This document shows positions 48,121-57,245 of a stretch of 64,000 nucleotides of DNA, in pieces. This DNA comes from Shinella sp. UYSO24. GTDB lineage: Bacteria; Pseudomonadota; Alphaproteobacteria; Rhizobiales; Rhizobiaceae. The notes under the pieces were generated by a model. That model made no database searches, was not told where the DNA came from, and saw only the letters and a program-made list of their open reading frames with translations. Within the stretch, counting starts at the first letter, position 1. The number at the start of each line of letters is the position of its first letter. The position numbers and the translations under genes are program-made. The stretch lies in assembly GCA_902167985.1 (NCBI GenBank), contig CABHNZ010000003.1:248001-312000 (forward strand), in the 5' to 3' direction.

Positions 48121-48699
48121 TCAGGCCATCTCGAGCGAAGCGCCGCGGCCGAGATTTTCCCGGCGCCAGGCGCTCGGCGTGGTTCCTGTCACGCGGCGGA
48201 AGACGCGGGTCAGATGCGCCTGATCCGCCAGACCGCAATCCAGGGCGACCCTGCAGAGTGGCACATCGCCACCAAGGATCTGGCGCTTGGCGAACTCGAC
48301 ACGGCGGGCAACGATGTAATTATGCGGCGGCACACCGAAGCTGCGCTTGAAGGCGGCCGAGAAATAGCTGGTGCTGAGTTTCACCAGAGCCGAGAGATCG
48401 TCGAGGCACAGCCTTTCGGTGATCCGCGCATCGATATGGGATTTCAACCGCTTGATCTGCCAGGGGGCGAGACCACCGGCAATGACCTGAACCGGTGCAG
48501 CGCCAGCGGACTGGTCCGAGACCTGCATCGGTCTTTTCACCGCGACCTGCTCTTCGATGTCGTTCCCGGGCGAGCGCTGTGCAGAGCGCATCAACAGTTC
48601 GACAACATCGGCCGAGCGCGCAAGGCTCGCTTCACCGGCAGCCATAACGGCCGGGGCAGGAAGGGCGTAACGGTCGAGGACGGCTATCTGAGGGGGCAT
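48121..48699 (-). CDS. AraC-family transcriptional regulator
   Basis: A 192-residue protein with a C-terminal AraC DNA-binding domain of two helix-turn-helix units: RLCLDDLSALVKLSTSYFSA, then AFKRSFGVPPHNYIVARRVE; and PLCRVALDCGLADQAHLTRV, then FRRVTGTTPSAWRRE. The first 80 residues show no typical sugar-binding fold, so the sensing part is short or absent. The ATG has AAGGAGACCGACG. It lies downstream of emrAB on the same strand, separated by 548 bases, and converges with the LysR gene. Confidence 0.85.
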   Translation of the reverse strand: MPPQIAVLDRYALPAPAVMAAGEASLARSADVVELLMRSAQRSPGNDIEEQVAVKRPMQVSDQSAGAAPVQVIAGGLAPWQIKRLKSHIDARITERLCLDDLSALVKLSTSYFSAAFKRSFGVPPHNYIVARRVEFAKRQILGGDVPLCRVALDCGLADQAHLTRVFRRVTGTTPSAWRRENLGRGASLEMA

Positions 48700-49247
48700 C
48701 GTCGGTCTCCTTGAAGCTGGTGAAGCAATTTCTGAGGCCGATAGTGCAGGGGTAGGCGGGGCCGCGAAACTCTACTGTGAGTTAAGCTTGGATAGTCTTA
48801 TGTCTCATGCAACCATACATAAGTATGGTTGTGCTGCATGCCGTATTGACCCACGGAGACGCGGACATGGTCGGCGCCTCGCGCAATAGGCAGTGCTGCC
48901 CCGGCATCACGGCAGCCAAGCCCCCCCCTTTTCAAAGAAGGCCGCGCAGCGGCGGCACCCGCATGGCGGGCTCGTTCTGGAAAATCGCCGATCAGGTGGG
49001 CGCATGAGGGAAAGGGTGAGGCCGGCGCAGGCGGCGGGCGGGCCGCAAGTCCTAAGCCTGCCCGCGGGTTGCGTTCGCATGGCCCTGAAATGATGGCTCC
49101 CAGCCTCTCGGACGGGGCATTGCGCCTTTGCCACGATACCCGCGACAAGGCCCGGCATTGATGATTATCTCGACGACAGGAAGGCGAGCGCCCTTGATGA
49201 GCCCCGCCTCCCCCTGTTTCGGCTCTCGCCTTATCGCAAACGTTAAA
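48700..49247. other. Gap of 548 bases with a perfect inverted repeat
   Basis: No convincing gene lies between emrA and the AraC gene. An open frame of 116 codons on the minus strand has no ribosome site and poor codon pattern. Near the AraC end there is a perfect inverted repeat at 48810-48831. A run of eight C lies at 48921-48928. The part from 48930 to 49100 is very GC-rich, with several weak hairpins. It could hold an unannotated RNA or a decayed gene. Confidence 0.4.
48810..48831. promoter_or_regulatory. Inverted repeat upstream of the AraC gene
   Basis: CAACCATAC-ATAA-GTATGGTTG is a perfect 9-bp inverted repeat around 4 bases, 111 bp before the AraC-family start. The AT-rich palindromic form suits a dimeric regulator operator. 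It could equally be a small hairpin. Confidence 0.4.
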
Positions 49248-50348
49248 TTATTCGCCGACCTTGGCGGATGCAGTATCGACATGCGCCTCCACGGACATGC
49301 CCGGCCCCAGCCGGTCAATATCCTTCTGATCCGGGTCGATGGCTATTCTGACCGCGATCCGCTGGGGGATCTTGGTGAAGTTGCCGATCGCGTTATCGGT
49401 GCGTAGCACCGAGAACTCCGAACCGGCAGCCGGCGAGACATCTTCCACCGTGCCGTTGAACCTCTCGCCGGCAAGCGCATCGACAAAGAACCAGGCGCGC
49501 TGGCCCGGCCGGATGGCCGCCGTCTGCGCTTCCTTGAAATTGGCAATGACCCAGCGTGCACCGGGCACGAGGAACACCAGCTGGCTGCCGCTCGTCACAT
49601 ATTGTCCCCGCCTTGCGCCGATATCGCTCAGCTTGCCGGCTTCAGGTGCGGTAACGGTCGTATAGCCAAGATTGATCTGCGCCATCTGCAATTGCGCCCT
49701 GGCGCTTTCGACATTGGCCTGAAGGGCCTTGTCATTCACCTCCGCCGCCTTTTCGGCCTGGAGCGCGCTGTCGCGACCTGCCTGTGCAACGAGAAGATCG
49801 GCAGCAGCGGTATTCTGCGCGGCGCGCGCCGAATCCTCGCCGCTCACCGAACCTGACCCCTGTGCGGCAAGCTGCACGGCACGTTTCAGATCCGCATCCG
49901 CCTTCGCCACTTCGCGCGCGCGCGGCGATCTTTGCTTCGGCAGTCACGATATCGGAACGCCGCTGGGCGATCGTCTGGGTATTGTTGGCAAGATTGGCCA
50001 GCGCCAGATCGAGGCTCGCCTGCGCCTGCGCCACCTGTGCCCGGTAGACGCGGTCATCGATGGTCAGCAGCGTCTCGTTCTCGCCGACCACCTGATAGTC
50101 CTTGGCGACGATCTTGCTGACATAGCCGCTGACCTGCGGGCTGATAACGGTCGTGCGGCCACGCACATAGGCGTTGTCTGTCGCAACGACAGCCGTGCCA
50201 AAGGGCGGCAGCTGCCATGCGGCAAGAATGGCCAGAATGCCGCCGGCCACCACAATGACAGCCAGGGCAAGCGAGAAGATACTGCTTGGTGGCGGATGCC
50301 AGGGCTTCCTTTCCGTGGTCGCGCCTCGGCCGGTGCGGTGTTTGTCAT
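49248..50348 (-). CDS. EmrA/HlyD-type efflux membrane fusion protein (frame broken twice)
   Basis: About 367 residues. A single N-terminal membrane segment (FSLALAVIVVAGGILAILAA, residues 28-47) is followed by the lipoyl half-motif AYVRGRTTVISPQVSGYVSK, a long coiled coil, and the second half INLGYTTVTAPEAGKL. Bases are lost near 50308 (RKGKPWHPPPSSIFS) and in a CG run near 49920 (IAARAREVAKADADL; two bases). It links the DHA2 pump to the outer membrane channel. It overlaps emrB by four bases. The substrate is unknown. Confidence 0.85.
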
Positions 50349-52059
50349 GATGTCGTTCTCCCGAAGCGCTGATCTAGGAATACACGGATCCGGCCCGCCG
50401 CCATGAAGCAGAGGAGGATCAGGGCGCCGAATGCCGCAATGGCGGATATGGCGAGGAATACGTCGTTATAAGCGGCCACCCGCGCATTGAGCACAACCTG
50501 CTGCGAGAGTGCCTGAACCCCTTCGGCAGCCCTGAGGGCGGGGTCGGTCAGCACCGACAGATATTGCGACGAGAGCGTCGTCGTCAGTGCCGAGACCGTC
50601 GTATCGGAACGCTCCGTCTGCGCCGCCAGATCCGCCAGATGATATTGCTGTGCGTGGTAGAGATAGGTCTGGGTGAAGGCATTGCCGACAAGCGTGCCCA
50701 CCGACTGCGTGATACCGAAAAGCGCGATGAAACTCGTCATGCGCACGCCGCGTTCGGCCAGCACCCGGCCAAGGCCGAAGATGAAGGACGGGCCGATGAA
50801 CATGGCTCCCGCCATGCCCATCATCGCCTGGCTGACGATGACCTGCGGCACCCGCGTCAGCGTGCTTGAAAAACTGTTGAGATAGGCGGCGCAGGCCGCA
50901 AGCAGAAGCGACGCGAGCACGAGCCAGATCAGCCGTGCCGGCGTGACCAGCCAGGCGCTGACCGCAAGGCCCGCGATCGCTCCACCGAGTATCGCCAGCG
51001 ACAACGGCCGGATATCATCATTGGCAAGGCCGAAATCACGCAGCATCGTCATGACGCCGACGGATTGCTCCGACTGGACGAACCGACAGATGATGGCGAT
51101 CGTCGCCCAGCGCACGAATGTCGCCGCCGTCAGCCATCGCACGTCGATCAGCGGACGCTCGCGGACATACTCGATACAGATGACAAGAGCGAAACAGGGC
51201 AAGGCCCCGATCAGACACCAGGCGATCCACGGCGTGTTCGTCCACCACAGATAGCTGCCAAGGCCGATGGCGGCACTGAAAAGCGCAAAGCCGACCGCAT
51301 AAAGAGCGAAGCTCAACCCATCGAGCGGCTCGAAGGTGCGGAAACGCGCCGTCGGTGGCAGACGGACCAGCGCCACGACCGCGAGCGTATCAGAGACAGG
51401 CCGAGCTCGAAGAGATAGAGGCCGTTCCAGTTGCCGAAAGCGAGAAAATCCTTCGGGAAGAGCCAGGCGAGCGGCAGGGCGAGCTGCGGCAGGCCGATGC
51501 CGATCGTGACGGCCTTGAGCCGGTAGGCGGTCGGCAGGGCCTGGATCATGTAAAAGACCCCGAGCGTGGTGAGCGCCGAGGCGCATATGCCGCTTGCCGC
51601 GCGCACGAGGATGGCGCCTTCGAGCCCCTGGACCAGCAGATGCGCCCCGATGAGAAGGGCCTGAAGCGCCAGAAAAATCATGCAGAAGGAGCGGACGCCG
51701 AATTGCTGGCGATATTTCACCAGAATGCAGCCGGTGATCGCATTGGTGGACAGATAGGCGACCGGCAGCCAGGCAATCTCGCTCAGATCCAGTCCAAGCG
51801 CACCCTGAAGATAGGGCAGATTGGCAGCGACGATTGCATTTCCCAATGCCCCGGTCATGGCGACAAGACAGGACGTCAGTGCATAGATGACACGGCGGCG
51901 TGGCGGATGGTCGGGAAAGCCCGGCGCGCCCGGTATCAGGGGCTTTTCCGCCTCCGGATAATCGTAGGGCTCGTCATCCTGATAAAAATGACGGCGAGGC
52001 TCGCCGTCACTGCCGGTGCCTGCCCTCAGCTGGTGTAGCCACGCGGCAAACCTGAACAC
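50345..52059 (-). CDS. EmrB-type MFS efflux pump, DHA2 family (frame broken once)
   Basis: About 571 residues with roughly 14 membrane segments. The N-terminal 50 residues are hydrophilic and proline/acid-rich (PYDYPEAEKPLIPGAPGFPD). The DHA2 start ALGNAIVAANLPYLQGALGL aligns with EmrB. The start is GTG 52059 (MFRFAAWLHQL) with AGGCGG upstream; earlier starts are less likely. The frame breaks near 51387 (GLSLITLAVVALVRLP). It forms an EmrAB-TolC-like exporter with the next gene and likely expels toxic organic compounds. Confidence 0.83.
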
Positions 52060-52480
52060 GCACTTCCGCCTTTCGAATCTTCGCTTCTGACGATGCGACA
52101 CTAGCCCGTGCCGCGCAAAATCTCTTGAACAAACGCGCCGCTTTGGCGGACCTCGCAACCCGCCACATGACTTAGGGAGGATATTCGAATGTAGGCTTTG
52201 ACGTGCGGCAGTCTGGCATTGTTTCAAGTGTTTTGACAGGCCCGTCATGCCGCGACGCCGCCGGCACAGCAGGCGGGCATGATCACTATGCAAGGACAGG
52301 CGGTCCTCCCCTGCCCCTCGCCGAAGAATGCGGTCGGATCCGACATATCCGCGCTGGACGCGCTTTGTGCGATGCAGGATATATGCTGCACCGGCACCAT
52401 GCGTCGTGGACCCATATGATCCCGCACGCATCACCTCCCGCCGGCCAACCAGAATATCAAGCAGCCTAGAAAGCGATATA
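52060..52480. promoter_or_regulatory. Divergent gap before emrB and the nitroreductase
   Basis: 421 bases between divergent genes. GTTTCAAGTGTTTTGACAG near 52217-52238 could hold a -35 (TTGACA). GGGAGGATATTCGAATG near 52178 looks like a ribosome site, but its ATG is followed at once by a stop. I see no full-length gene and no named motif. Confidence 0.35.
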
Positions 52481-53080
52481 ATGAGCAACGATTTCATCAA
52501 GGCCATCAGCCTGCGCCGTACTCAGTATGCCTTGGGCAAGAACCTGCCGATCTCCAAGGAAGACGTGACCAAGCTCATCAAGGAAGCCGTCCGGCTGGCG
52601 CCCTCCTCCTTCAACTCGCAGAGCTCGCGCGCCGTCATTCTGTTCGGCGAACAGAGCGAGAAGGTCTGGTCGATCACCAAGGAAACCCTGCGCGCAATGG
52701 TGCCAGCGGATGCCTTTGCCTCGACCGAAGCCAAGATGAACTCGTTTGCAGCAGGTGCCGGCACGGTTCTGTTCTTCGAAGATCAGGACACCATCGCGAA
52801 CCTGCAGGAAAAGTTCCCGCTTTACGCCGCCAACTTCCCGATCTTCTCCGATCACTCGGCGGGCATGGCACAGTTTGCCGTATGGTCGGCTCTTGCGAAC
52901 GCTGGTATCGGCGCCAGCCTGCAGCATTACAATCCGCTGATCGACGCTGAGATCGCCGAAACCTTCGGCCTGTCGAAGAGCTGGAAGCTTTTGGCCCAGA
53001 TGCCCTTCGGCTCCAACGAGGCACCGTTCTCGGAAAAGACCTTTATCGACGACGAATCGCGTTTCGCAGTCTTCGGCTGA
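52481..53080 (+). CDS. Nitroreductase family FMN oxidoreductase
   Basis: A 199-residue nitroreductase-fold protein. The FMN-binding start is AISLRRTQYALGKN (the R-R-T/S motif), then EAVRLAPSSFNSQSSRAVIL near residue 40. Later come AQFAVWSALANAGIGASLQH and a C-terminal KLLAQMPFGS. It belongs to the short group related to yeast Frm2/Hbn1 and YdgI, which use NAD(P)H to reduce nitro or quinone compounds. The start is ATG 52481 with a weak AGAAAG site. The frame is intact. It is divergent from the efflux pump, so both may respond to toxic aromatics. Confidence 0.85.
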   Translation: MSNDFIKAISLRRTQYALGKNLPISKEDVTKLIKEAVRLAPSSFNSQSSRAVILFGEQSEKVWSITKETLRAMVPADAFASTEAKMNSFAAGAGTVLFFEDQDTIANLQEKFPLYAANFPIFSDHSAGMAQFAVWSALANAGIGASLQHYNPLIDAEIAETFGLSKSWKLLAQMPFGSNEAPFSEKTFIDDESRFAVFG

Positions 53081-53103
53081 GCCGAGCAAAGGCGCATGAC
53101 GCA

Positions 53104-53150
53104 CAGGCATGGTGGCCCGCCACCATGCCTGACTGCCTGCAGAAGCAGGC
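53104..53150 (+). terminator. Two tandem stem-loops after the nitroreductase gene
   Basis: CAGGCATGGTGG-CCCG-CCACCATGCCTG is a perfect 12-bp stem (53104-53131). It is followed by GCCTGC-AGAA-GCAGGC (53135-53150). They begin 23 bases past the stop. No T run follows, but paired hairpins often protect or end messages. Confidence 0.55.
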
Positions 53151-53233
53151 TAGTTCGCCCGTCATGCTCCTTAATCCCCCATGCTGTGGCAGGACAGGTC
53201 ACGGGCTACGGAAATTTCTGGAAAAATCAGCGC

Positions 53234-53437
53234 TCAGTTGGCGTAGCTTGCATCGTTTGCCAGACGGATCGCGTCAGGATTGATGCTGCCATCGATACGC
53301 TTATGCGGCGGGTTTACCCAGATATAGGCCATGACCGCCATCAGCGACAAACCGTAAAGACAGATAGAGATGGCCATGCGGCCTTCATGCCTCATCCGGC
53401 CCTGTTGAACATCGAGATGCCTTCCCTGACGTCGCAT
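53234..53437 (-). CDS. Small hypothetical membrane protein
   Basis: A 67-residue protein. The start MRRQGRHLDVQQ at 53437 is set by GAGGAGAGAGCC. The N-terminal 20 residues are basic, then one membrane segment (AISICLYGLSLMAVMAYIWV), then a short hydrophilic tail (NPPHKRIDGSINPDAIR). The topology suggests an inner-membrane peptide with a short periplasmic tail. I do not recognise a family. It is near the chemoreceptor but on a separate transcript. Confidence 0.5.
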   Translation of the reverse strand: MRRQGRHLDVQQGRMRHEGRMAISICLYGLSLMAVMAYIWVNPPHKRIDGSINPDAIRLANDASYAN

Positions 53438-53564
53438 GGCTCTCTCCTCAACCACAACGGGTTGATTAGAGCATGACATTGTCATCGAGGATTGTAAATT
53501 CGCGCTGTGGCTTTTCCCGCGATGTTAAACAGCGACGCGAGCGGCGGATCGCTGTGCAGACCAC

Positions 53565-53747
53565 TCACTCGTCGGGTGACGACTGGCCCTCCAGCGGCTC
53601 CAGAGAGAGAAGACGGGCCTGGTCTGCCAGGTCTGCGAGCTGACGGACGATATCGCCGAGTTGCTCTTCAGCCGAAACGGCATCGATGGCGGTATCCTTC
53701 GGATCGGTGCCCGGTTGCACCATCGCCTCATCTCCGCTGCGTTCCAT
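53565..53747 (-). CDS. Small acidic hypothetical protein
   Basis: A 60-residue acidic protein, MERSGDEAMVQPGTDPKDTA, with a helical heptad-like middle (LGDIVRQLADLADQARLL). ATG 53747 is preferred because AGGGAG lies six bases upstream; ATG 53753 is too close. No family is recognised. It lies just past the chemoreceptor terminator. Confidence 0.45.
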   Translation of the reverse strand: MERSGDEAMVQPGTDPKDTAIDAVSAEEQLGDIVRQLADLADQARLLSLEPLEGQSSPDE

Positions 53748-53831
53748 GTTCATCTCCCTATTTCACGAATGGGACACATAGAGACCTGCCGCTTCGATGC
53801 AAGACTGCGGCCGATATTCCGACCGGAAATG

Positions 53832-53857
53832 ATCGGGGCGGCCGAAGCCGCCCCGAT
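53832..53857 (-). terminator. Terminator of the chemoreceptor gene
   Basis: ATCGGGGCGGC and GCCGCCCCGAT form a perfect 11-bp stem; on the minus strand the loop is TTCG, a very stable tetraloop. It begins 12 bases past the stop. The T tract is short (CATTTCC). Confidence 0.7.
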
Positions 53858-53868
53858 TGATTTGTCTA

Positions 53869-55797
53869 TCAGAATTCCTGCCAGTCGGCCGTCTGGCTGG
53901 CAATGGCGGCATTGCCGGAGAAGGCTCTTGCGACGCGCCCGCCGAGCGCCCTTGCAGGCGAGGCAGCCGGCGTGTCGCGGCTGGAGGCCGGCCTTGCGGC
54001 GGCCTGATAGCCCGAGCCACCAAGCTTGAACTGCGCCAGGAGATTGTTGAGCGAAGCAACTTCCTGCGTCAGGCCATGGCTTGCAGCGGTCGACTCTTCG
54101 ACCATCGCCGCGTTCTTCTGGGTATCCTGGTCCATCTGGTTGACGGCCGTGTTGATCTGCTGGAGACCGGAAGACTGTTCCTGGGCGCTCTCGACGATCG
54201 CGTTGACGTGCCGGTTGATCTCCTGCACTTCCGAAACGATAGTTTCGAGTGCGCGGCCGGTTTCGCCAACCAGCTGGACGCCTTCCGTCACCTGATCGTT
54301 GGAGGTGGTGATCAGCGCCTTGATTTCCTTGGCGGCATTGGCCGAACGCTGGGCAAGTTCACGAACTTCCTGTGCGACGACGGCAAAGCCCTTGCCTGCC
54401 TCACCGGCGCGCGCTGCCTCGACACCGGCATTCAGGGCCAGAAGGTTGGTCTGGAAGGCAATCTCGTCGATAACACCGATGATGTTGCCGATCTCGCCGG
54501 AAGACTTTTCGATCTGCTCCATCGAGCGGACGGCCCGCTGGACGACTTCGCCCGAACGTTCGGCACCGGCGCGGGTGCGGGCAACCAGCGAACCGGCTTC
54601 CTGCGCACGCTTGGTGGCATCCTTCACGGTCGTGGTGATTTCCTCAAGCGCGGCTGCGGTTTCTTCCACTGCTGCGGCCTGCTGTTCGGTGCGCTTGGCC
54701 AGATCGTCGGCGGCCGACTTGATCTCGTTGGCGCCCGAATGGATACCGCGAGCGTTTTCTGCAACCTGCTGGAGGGCTGCCTGCAGCTTGCCGGCAGAAT
54801 TGTTGAAGTCGCCGCGGACGCCATCGAGCGAAGCGGTGAACGGCTTCTCGATGCGGTAGGAAACGTCGCCTTCCGCCAGACGGCTCAGCGCATCCGCGAG
54901 ATTGTCGACGGCGAACTTGACGTCGGCTGCTTCGCGGTTCTTCTGGGCTTCGCGCTCGATGCGCTCGCGCTCGGAGAGGCTGCGGTTCTGATCCGCTTCG
55001 TCTTCGAGACGGATGCGCTCCAGCGCATTGTCGCGGAAGACGGCGACGGCTTCGGCCATCTGGCCGACTTCGTCCTTGCGTTCCAGGCCCGGGATTTCCG
55101 CTGCGGTTTCGCCGTTGGCAAGCGATGCCATGCGCTCGCGCAGGCGTGCCATCGGTGCGGTAATACCCTTGTGGGTGATGGTAATTGCGACGGCGACGGC
55201 AGCTGCAATACCGATCAGCAGGCCGATGATCGCGGACATAATGGTCTGCGATACGGAATCGGAAAGCTTCTTCGCACCGTTGTTGAGGATATCCGCCATT
55301 GCGCCGTTATTGGCGCCGAACTTCGGCGAGAGGGCAACGATCGCCTGGTCGAGCTTGTCGGAGAGCGCGTCGACCTTCGCCTGATCGCCAGCTATATGGG
55401 CCTTCAGCAACTCATCACCGACAGCCTTCAGCGCGTCAGCATCGGCGACCAGATCGTCGATCGCGGCCTTGCGGCTCGGAACCAGGGTCGGGATCTGCGT
55501 CAGGCGATCACGGGCACCGGAAAATTCCTTGTCGAAGCGGCCGGCCAGATCCTTGTAGGATGCACTCTTCGGATCCTGTGCGAGGGCGCGCGTCAGCCAG
55601 GTCGTGGCCGTCCACAGGCCGGCGGCACCGCGCGGACCGAAGGTCGCGGCATTGCTTTCGCGCTGCAGGAAACCACTGTAGGCATCGTTCGCCGCGTTGA
55701 ACTTGCTCGTCACATAGAGCAGTCCGGACAGCGAAATAATGGCGAGCACGGCAATCGCCGTCAGCACCTTTGTCTTGATCTTCCAATTCTTGAGCAT
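53869..55797 (-). CDS. Methyl-accepting chemotaxis protein with C-terminal tether
   Basis: A 642-residue membrane chemoreceptor. Membrane segment 1 is at residues 9-29, a periplasmic helical sensor domain follows to about 185, and segment 2 is at about 187-209 (IMSAIIGLLIGIAAAVAVAI). Two HAMP-like stretches follow (KGITAPMARLRERMASLANG, then EGDVSYRIEKPF). The signalling tip is canonical, EIAFQTNLLALNAGVEAARA then GEAGKGFAVVAQEVRELA. The last five residues DWQEF match the pentapeptide that tethers CheR/CheB. The frame is intact. The ligand is unknown. Confidence 0.92.
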   Translation of the reverse strand: MLKNWKIKTKVLTAIAVLAIISLSGLLYVTSKFNAANDAYSGFLQRESNAATFGPRGAAGLWTATTWLTRALAQDPKSASYKDLAGRFDKEFSGARDRLTQIPTLVPSRKAAIDDLVADADALKAVGDELLKAHIAGDQAKVDALSDKLDQAIVALSPKFGANNGAMADILNNGAKKLSDSVSQTIMSAIIGLLIGIAAAVAVAITITHKGITAPMARLRERMASLANGETAAEIPGLERKDEVGQMAEAVAVFRDNALERIRLEDEADQNRSLSERERIEREAQKNREAADVKFAVDNLADALSRLAEGDVSYRIEKPFTASLDGVRGDFNNSAGKLQAALQQVAENARGIHSGANEIKSAADDLAKRTEQQAAAVEETAAALEEITTTVKDATKRAQEAGSLVARTRAGAERSGEVVQRAVRSMEQIEKSSGEIGNIIGVIDEIAFQTNLLALNAGVEAARAGEAGKGFAVVAQEVRELAQRSANAAKEIKALITTSNDQVTEGVQLVGETGRALETIVSEVQEINRHVNAIVESAQEQSSGLQQINTAVNQMDQDTQKNAAMVEESTAASHGLTQEVASLNNLLAQFKLGGSGYQAAARPASSRDTPAASPARALGGRVARAFSGNAAIASQTADWQEF

Positions 55798-56158
55798 AAC
55801 GCGCCTACATTAGGAAAGAGGAAATTACCTATGGAAGGCAGCGCCTTCCACCGGACATTCGCACGTCATGCACAGCAACCGATCCCAACTGATCGTATGT
55901 CCTTTGGAGACAGAAGAGACCACGCAGATTTAAATAAACACTTAAATAAGTATCAGTTTGTGTGCGATGCACGCATAAATGATTTTGCGCCGCAATAATG
56001 GACTTTTTCTGAAAAATCAACATTTTACAATCCATAAGTTGCATGTCGCGGTTTCAAAAACCGGTTGCATCCGCTAACAAGTCGCGGGCCATGATTGCGG
56101 CCCACTCGTTGCGACGAGCCGGTGATATGACATCAAGAAATTTTCAAAGGGCATTCCA
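55798..56158. promoter_or_regulatory. Divergent gap before the chemoreceptor and gluconolactonase genes
   Basis: 361 bases between divergent genes. The part at 55925-56035 is AT-rich, with TTAAATAAACACTTAAATAAG (TTAA boxes eight bases apart, one too many for CtrA). A plausible sigma-54 or VisNR/Rem signal was not found. AAAGGG lies just before the TTG start at 56159. Confidence 0.35.
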
Positions 56159-57202
56159 TTGAATTCGACACGCAGAACCATGATGGCGGGCTCTGCCGCC
56201 GCGCTTGCGACCGCGATCCTGCCGAAGGCCGGCGCCGCGCAATCCTTCCCCTACACGCCGAATGCGCGCTACCCCGATCCGGCAATCCAGATCCTTGATC
56301 CGAGCTTCGCCAAGTACCGCATCAGCTCCTCCACGCTCGAGCAGGTCGCCACCGGCGCTCGCTGGCTCGAAGGCCCGGTCTGGTTCGGCGACGGCCGCTA
56401 CCTTCTGGTCAGCGACATCCCGAACAACCGCATCATGCGCTATGATGAGGCGAACGGCACCTGGAGCGTCTACCGCGAGAACGCCAACTACACGAACGGC
56501 CATGCCCGCGACCGCCAGGGCCGGCTGATCTCCTGCGAGCATCTGACCCGCCGCGTGACCCGTACCGAATATGACGGCAGCATCACCGTGCTGGCCGACA
56601 GCTACAAGGGCAAGAAGCTCAACTCGCCGAACGATATCATCTGCAAGTCGGATGGTTCCATCTGGTTCACCGATCCGCCCTTCGGCATCGGCGGCGAGTG
56701 GGAAGGCGAAAAGGCGACGCCTGAACTGCCCCATTCGGTCTATCGCATCTCGCCGGATGGCAAGCTCGACCTCGTGACCGATGAACTCAAGGGCCCGAAC
56801 GGCCTTGCATTCTCCCCGGACGAGAAGAAGCTCTACATCGTCGAAGGTCGTGCAGCGCCCTACCGCATCATCTGGAGCTATGACGTCGGTGCCGACGGCA
56901 TCAAGCTGTCGAACAAGACAGCGCTGGTGACGGCCGACGACAATGGCGGCCTCGACGGCATCAAGGTCGATGTGGACGGCAATATTTGGTGCGGCTGGGG
57001 CAGCAATGGTGCCGCCGGCGCAAAGCCTGAAGATCTCGATGGCGTGAAGGTCTTCAACTCCGCCGGCAAGGCCATCGGCTTCATCCGCCTGCCGGAGCGT
57101 TGCCCGAACCTCGTTTTCGGTGGCGTGAAGAAGAACCGCCTCTACATGGCCAGCAGCCATTCGGTCTATACGCTCTATGTCGAGACCCGCGGCGCCGTCT
57201 GA
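56159..57202 (+). CDS. SMP-30/gluconolactonase-like exported protein
   Basis: A 347-residue protein with a twin-arginine signal (NSTRRTMMAGSAAALATAIL), so folded export to the periplasm is likely. The six-bladed propeller of the SMP-30/gluconolactonase family shows WLEGPVWFGDGRYLLVSDI (metal glutamate), KKLNSPNDIICKSDGSIWFT, GPNGLAFSPDEKKLYI and GGLDGIKVDVDGNIW (metal Asp). It would open lactones such as glucono-1,5-lactone. The start is TTG 56159; an internal ATG at 56180 would lose the twin arginines. The frame is intact. It is divergent from the chemoreceptor. Confidence 0.85.
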   Translation: MNSTRRTMMAGSAAALATAILPKAGAAQSFPYTPNARYPDPAIQILDPSFAKYRISSSTLEQVATGARWLEGPVWFGDGRYLLVSDIPNNRIMRYDEANGTWSVYRENANYTNGHARDRQGRLISCEHLTRRVTRTEYDGSITVLADSYKGKKLNSPNDIICKSDGSIWFTDPPFGIGGEWEGEKATPELPHSVYRISPDGKLDLVTDELKGPNGLAFSPDEKKLYIVEGRAAPYRIIWSYDVGADGIKLSNKTALVTADDNGGLDGIKVDVDGNIWCGWGSNGAAGAKPEDLDGVKVFNSAGKAIGFIRLPERCPNLVFGGVKKNRLYMASSHSVYTLYVETRGAV

Positions 57203-57218
57203 TACCCGTTGATCACGT

Positions 57219-57245
57219 CCTCGCCTGCCCTATCGGCGGGCGAGG
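57219..57245 (+). terminator. Stem-loop after the gluconolactonase gene
   Basis: CCTCGCCTGCC and GGCGGGCGAGG pair over 11 positions (one T-G wobble) around CTATC. It starts 16 bases past the stop and ends directly at the next ATG, so that ATG is a doubtful start. Confidence 0.6.

Noticed and set aside
48798..49148. Minus-strand open frame of 116 codons between emrA and the AraC gene
   Set aside because: No ribosome site, no recognisable fold, Ala/Arg/Pro-rich composition typical of random GC-rich frames, and it crosses a C8 run.
52178..52200. Short gene behind GGGAGGATATTCGAATG
   Set aside because: The ATG is followed at once by TAG, so no peptide is made.
55928..55945. Possible CtrA box before the chemoreceptor
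   Set aside because: TTAA boxes are spaced by eight bases, not seven, and there is no second full site.
53857..55998. Plus-strand open frame of 713 codons over the chemoreceptor
   Set aside because: Antisense to a full, family-typical chemoreceptor; no domain or start signal.
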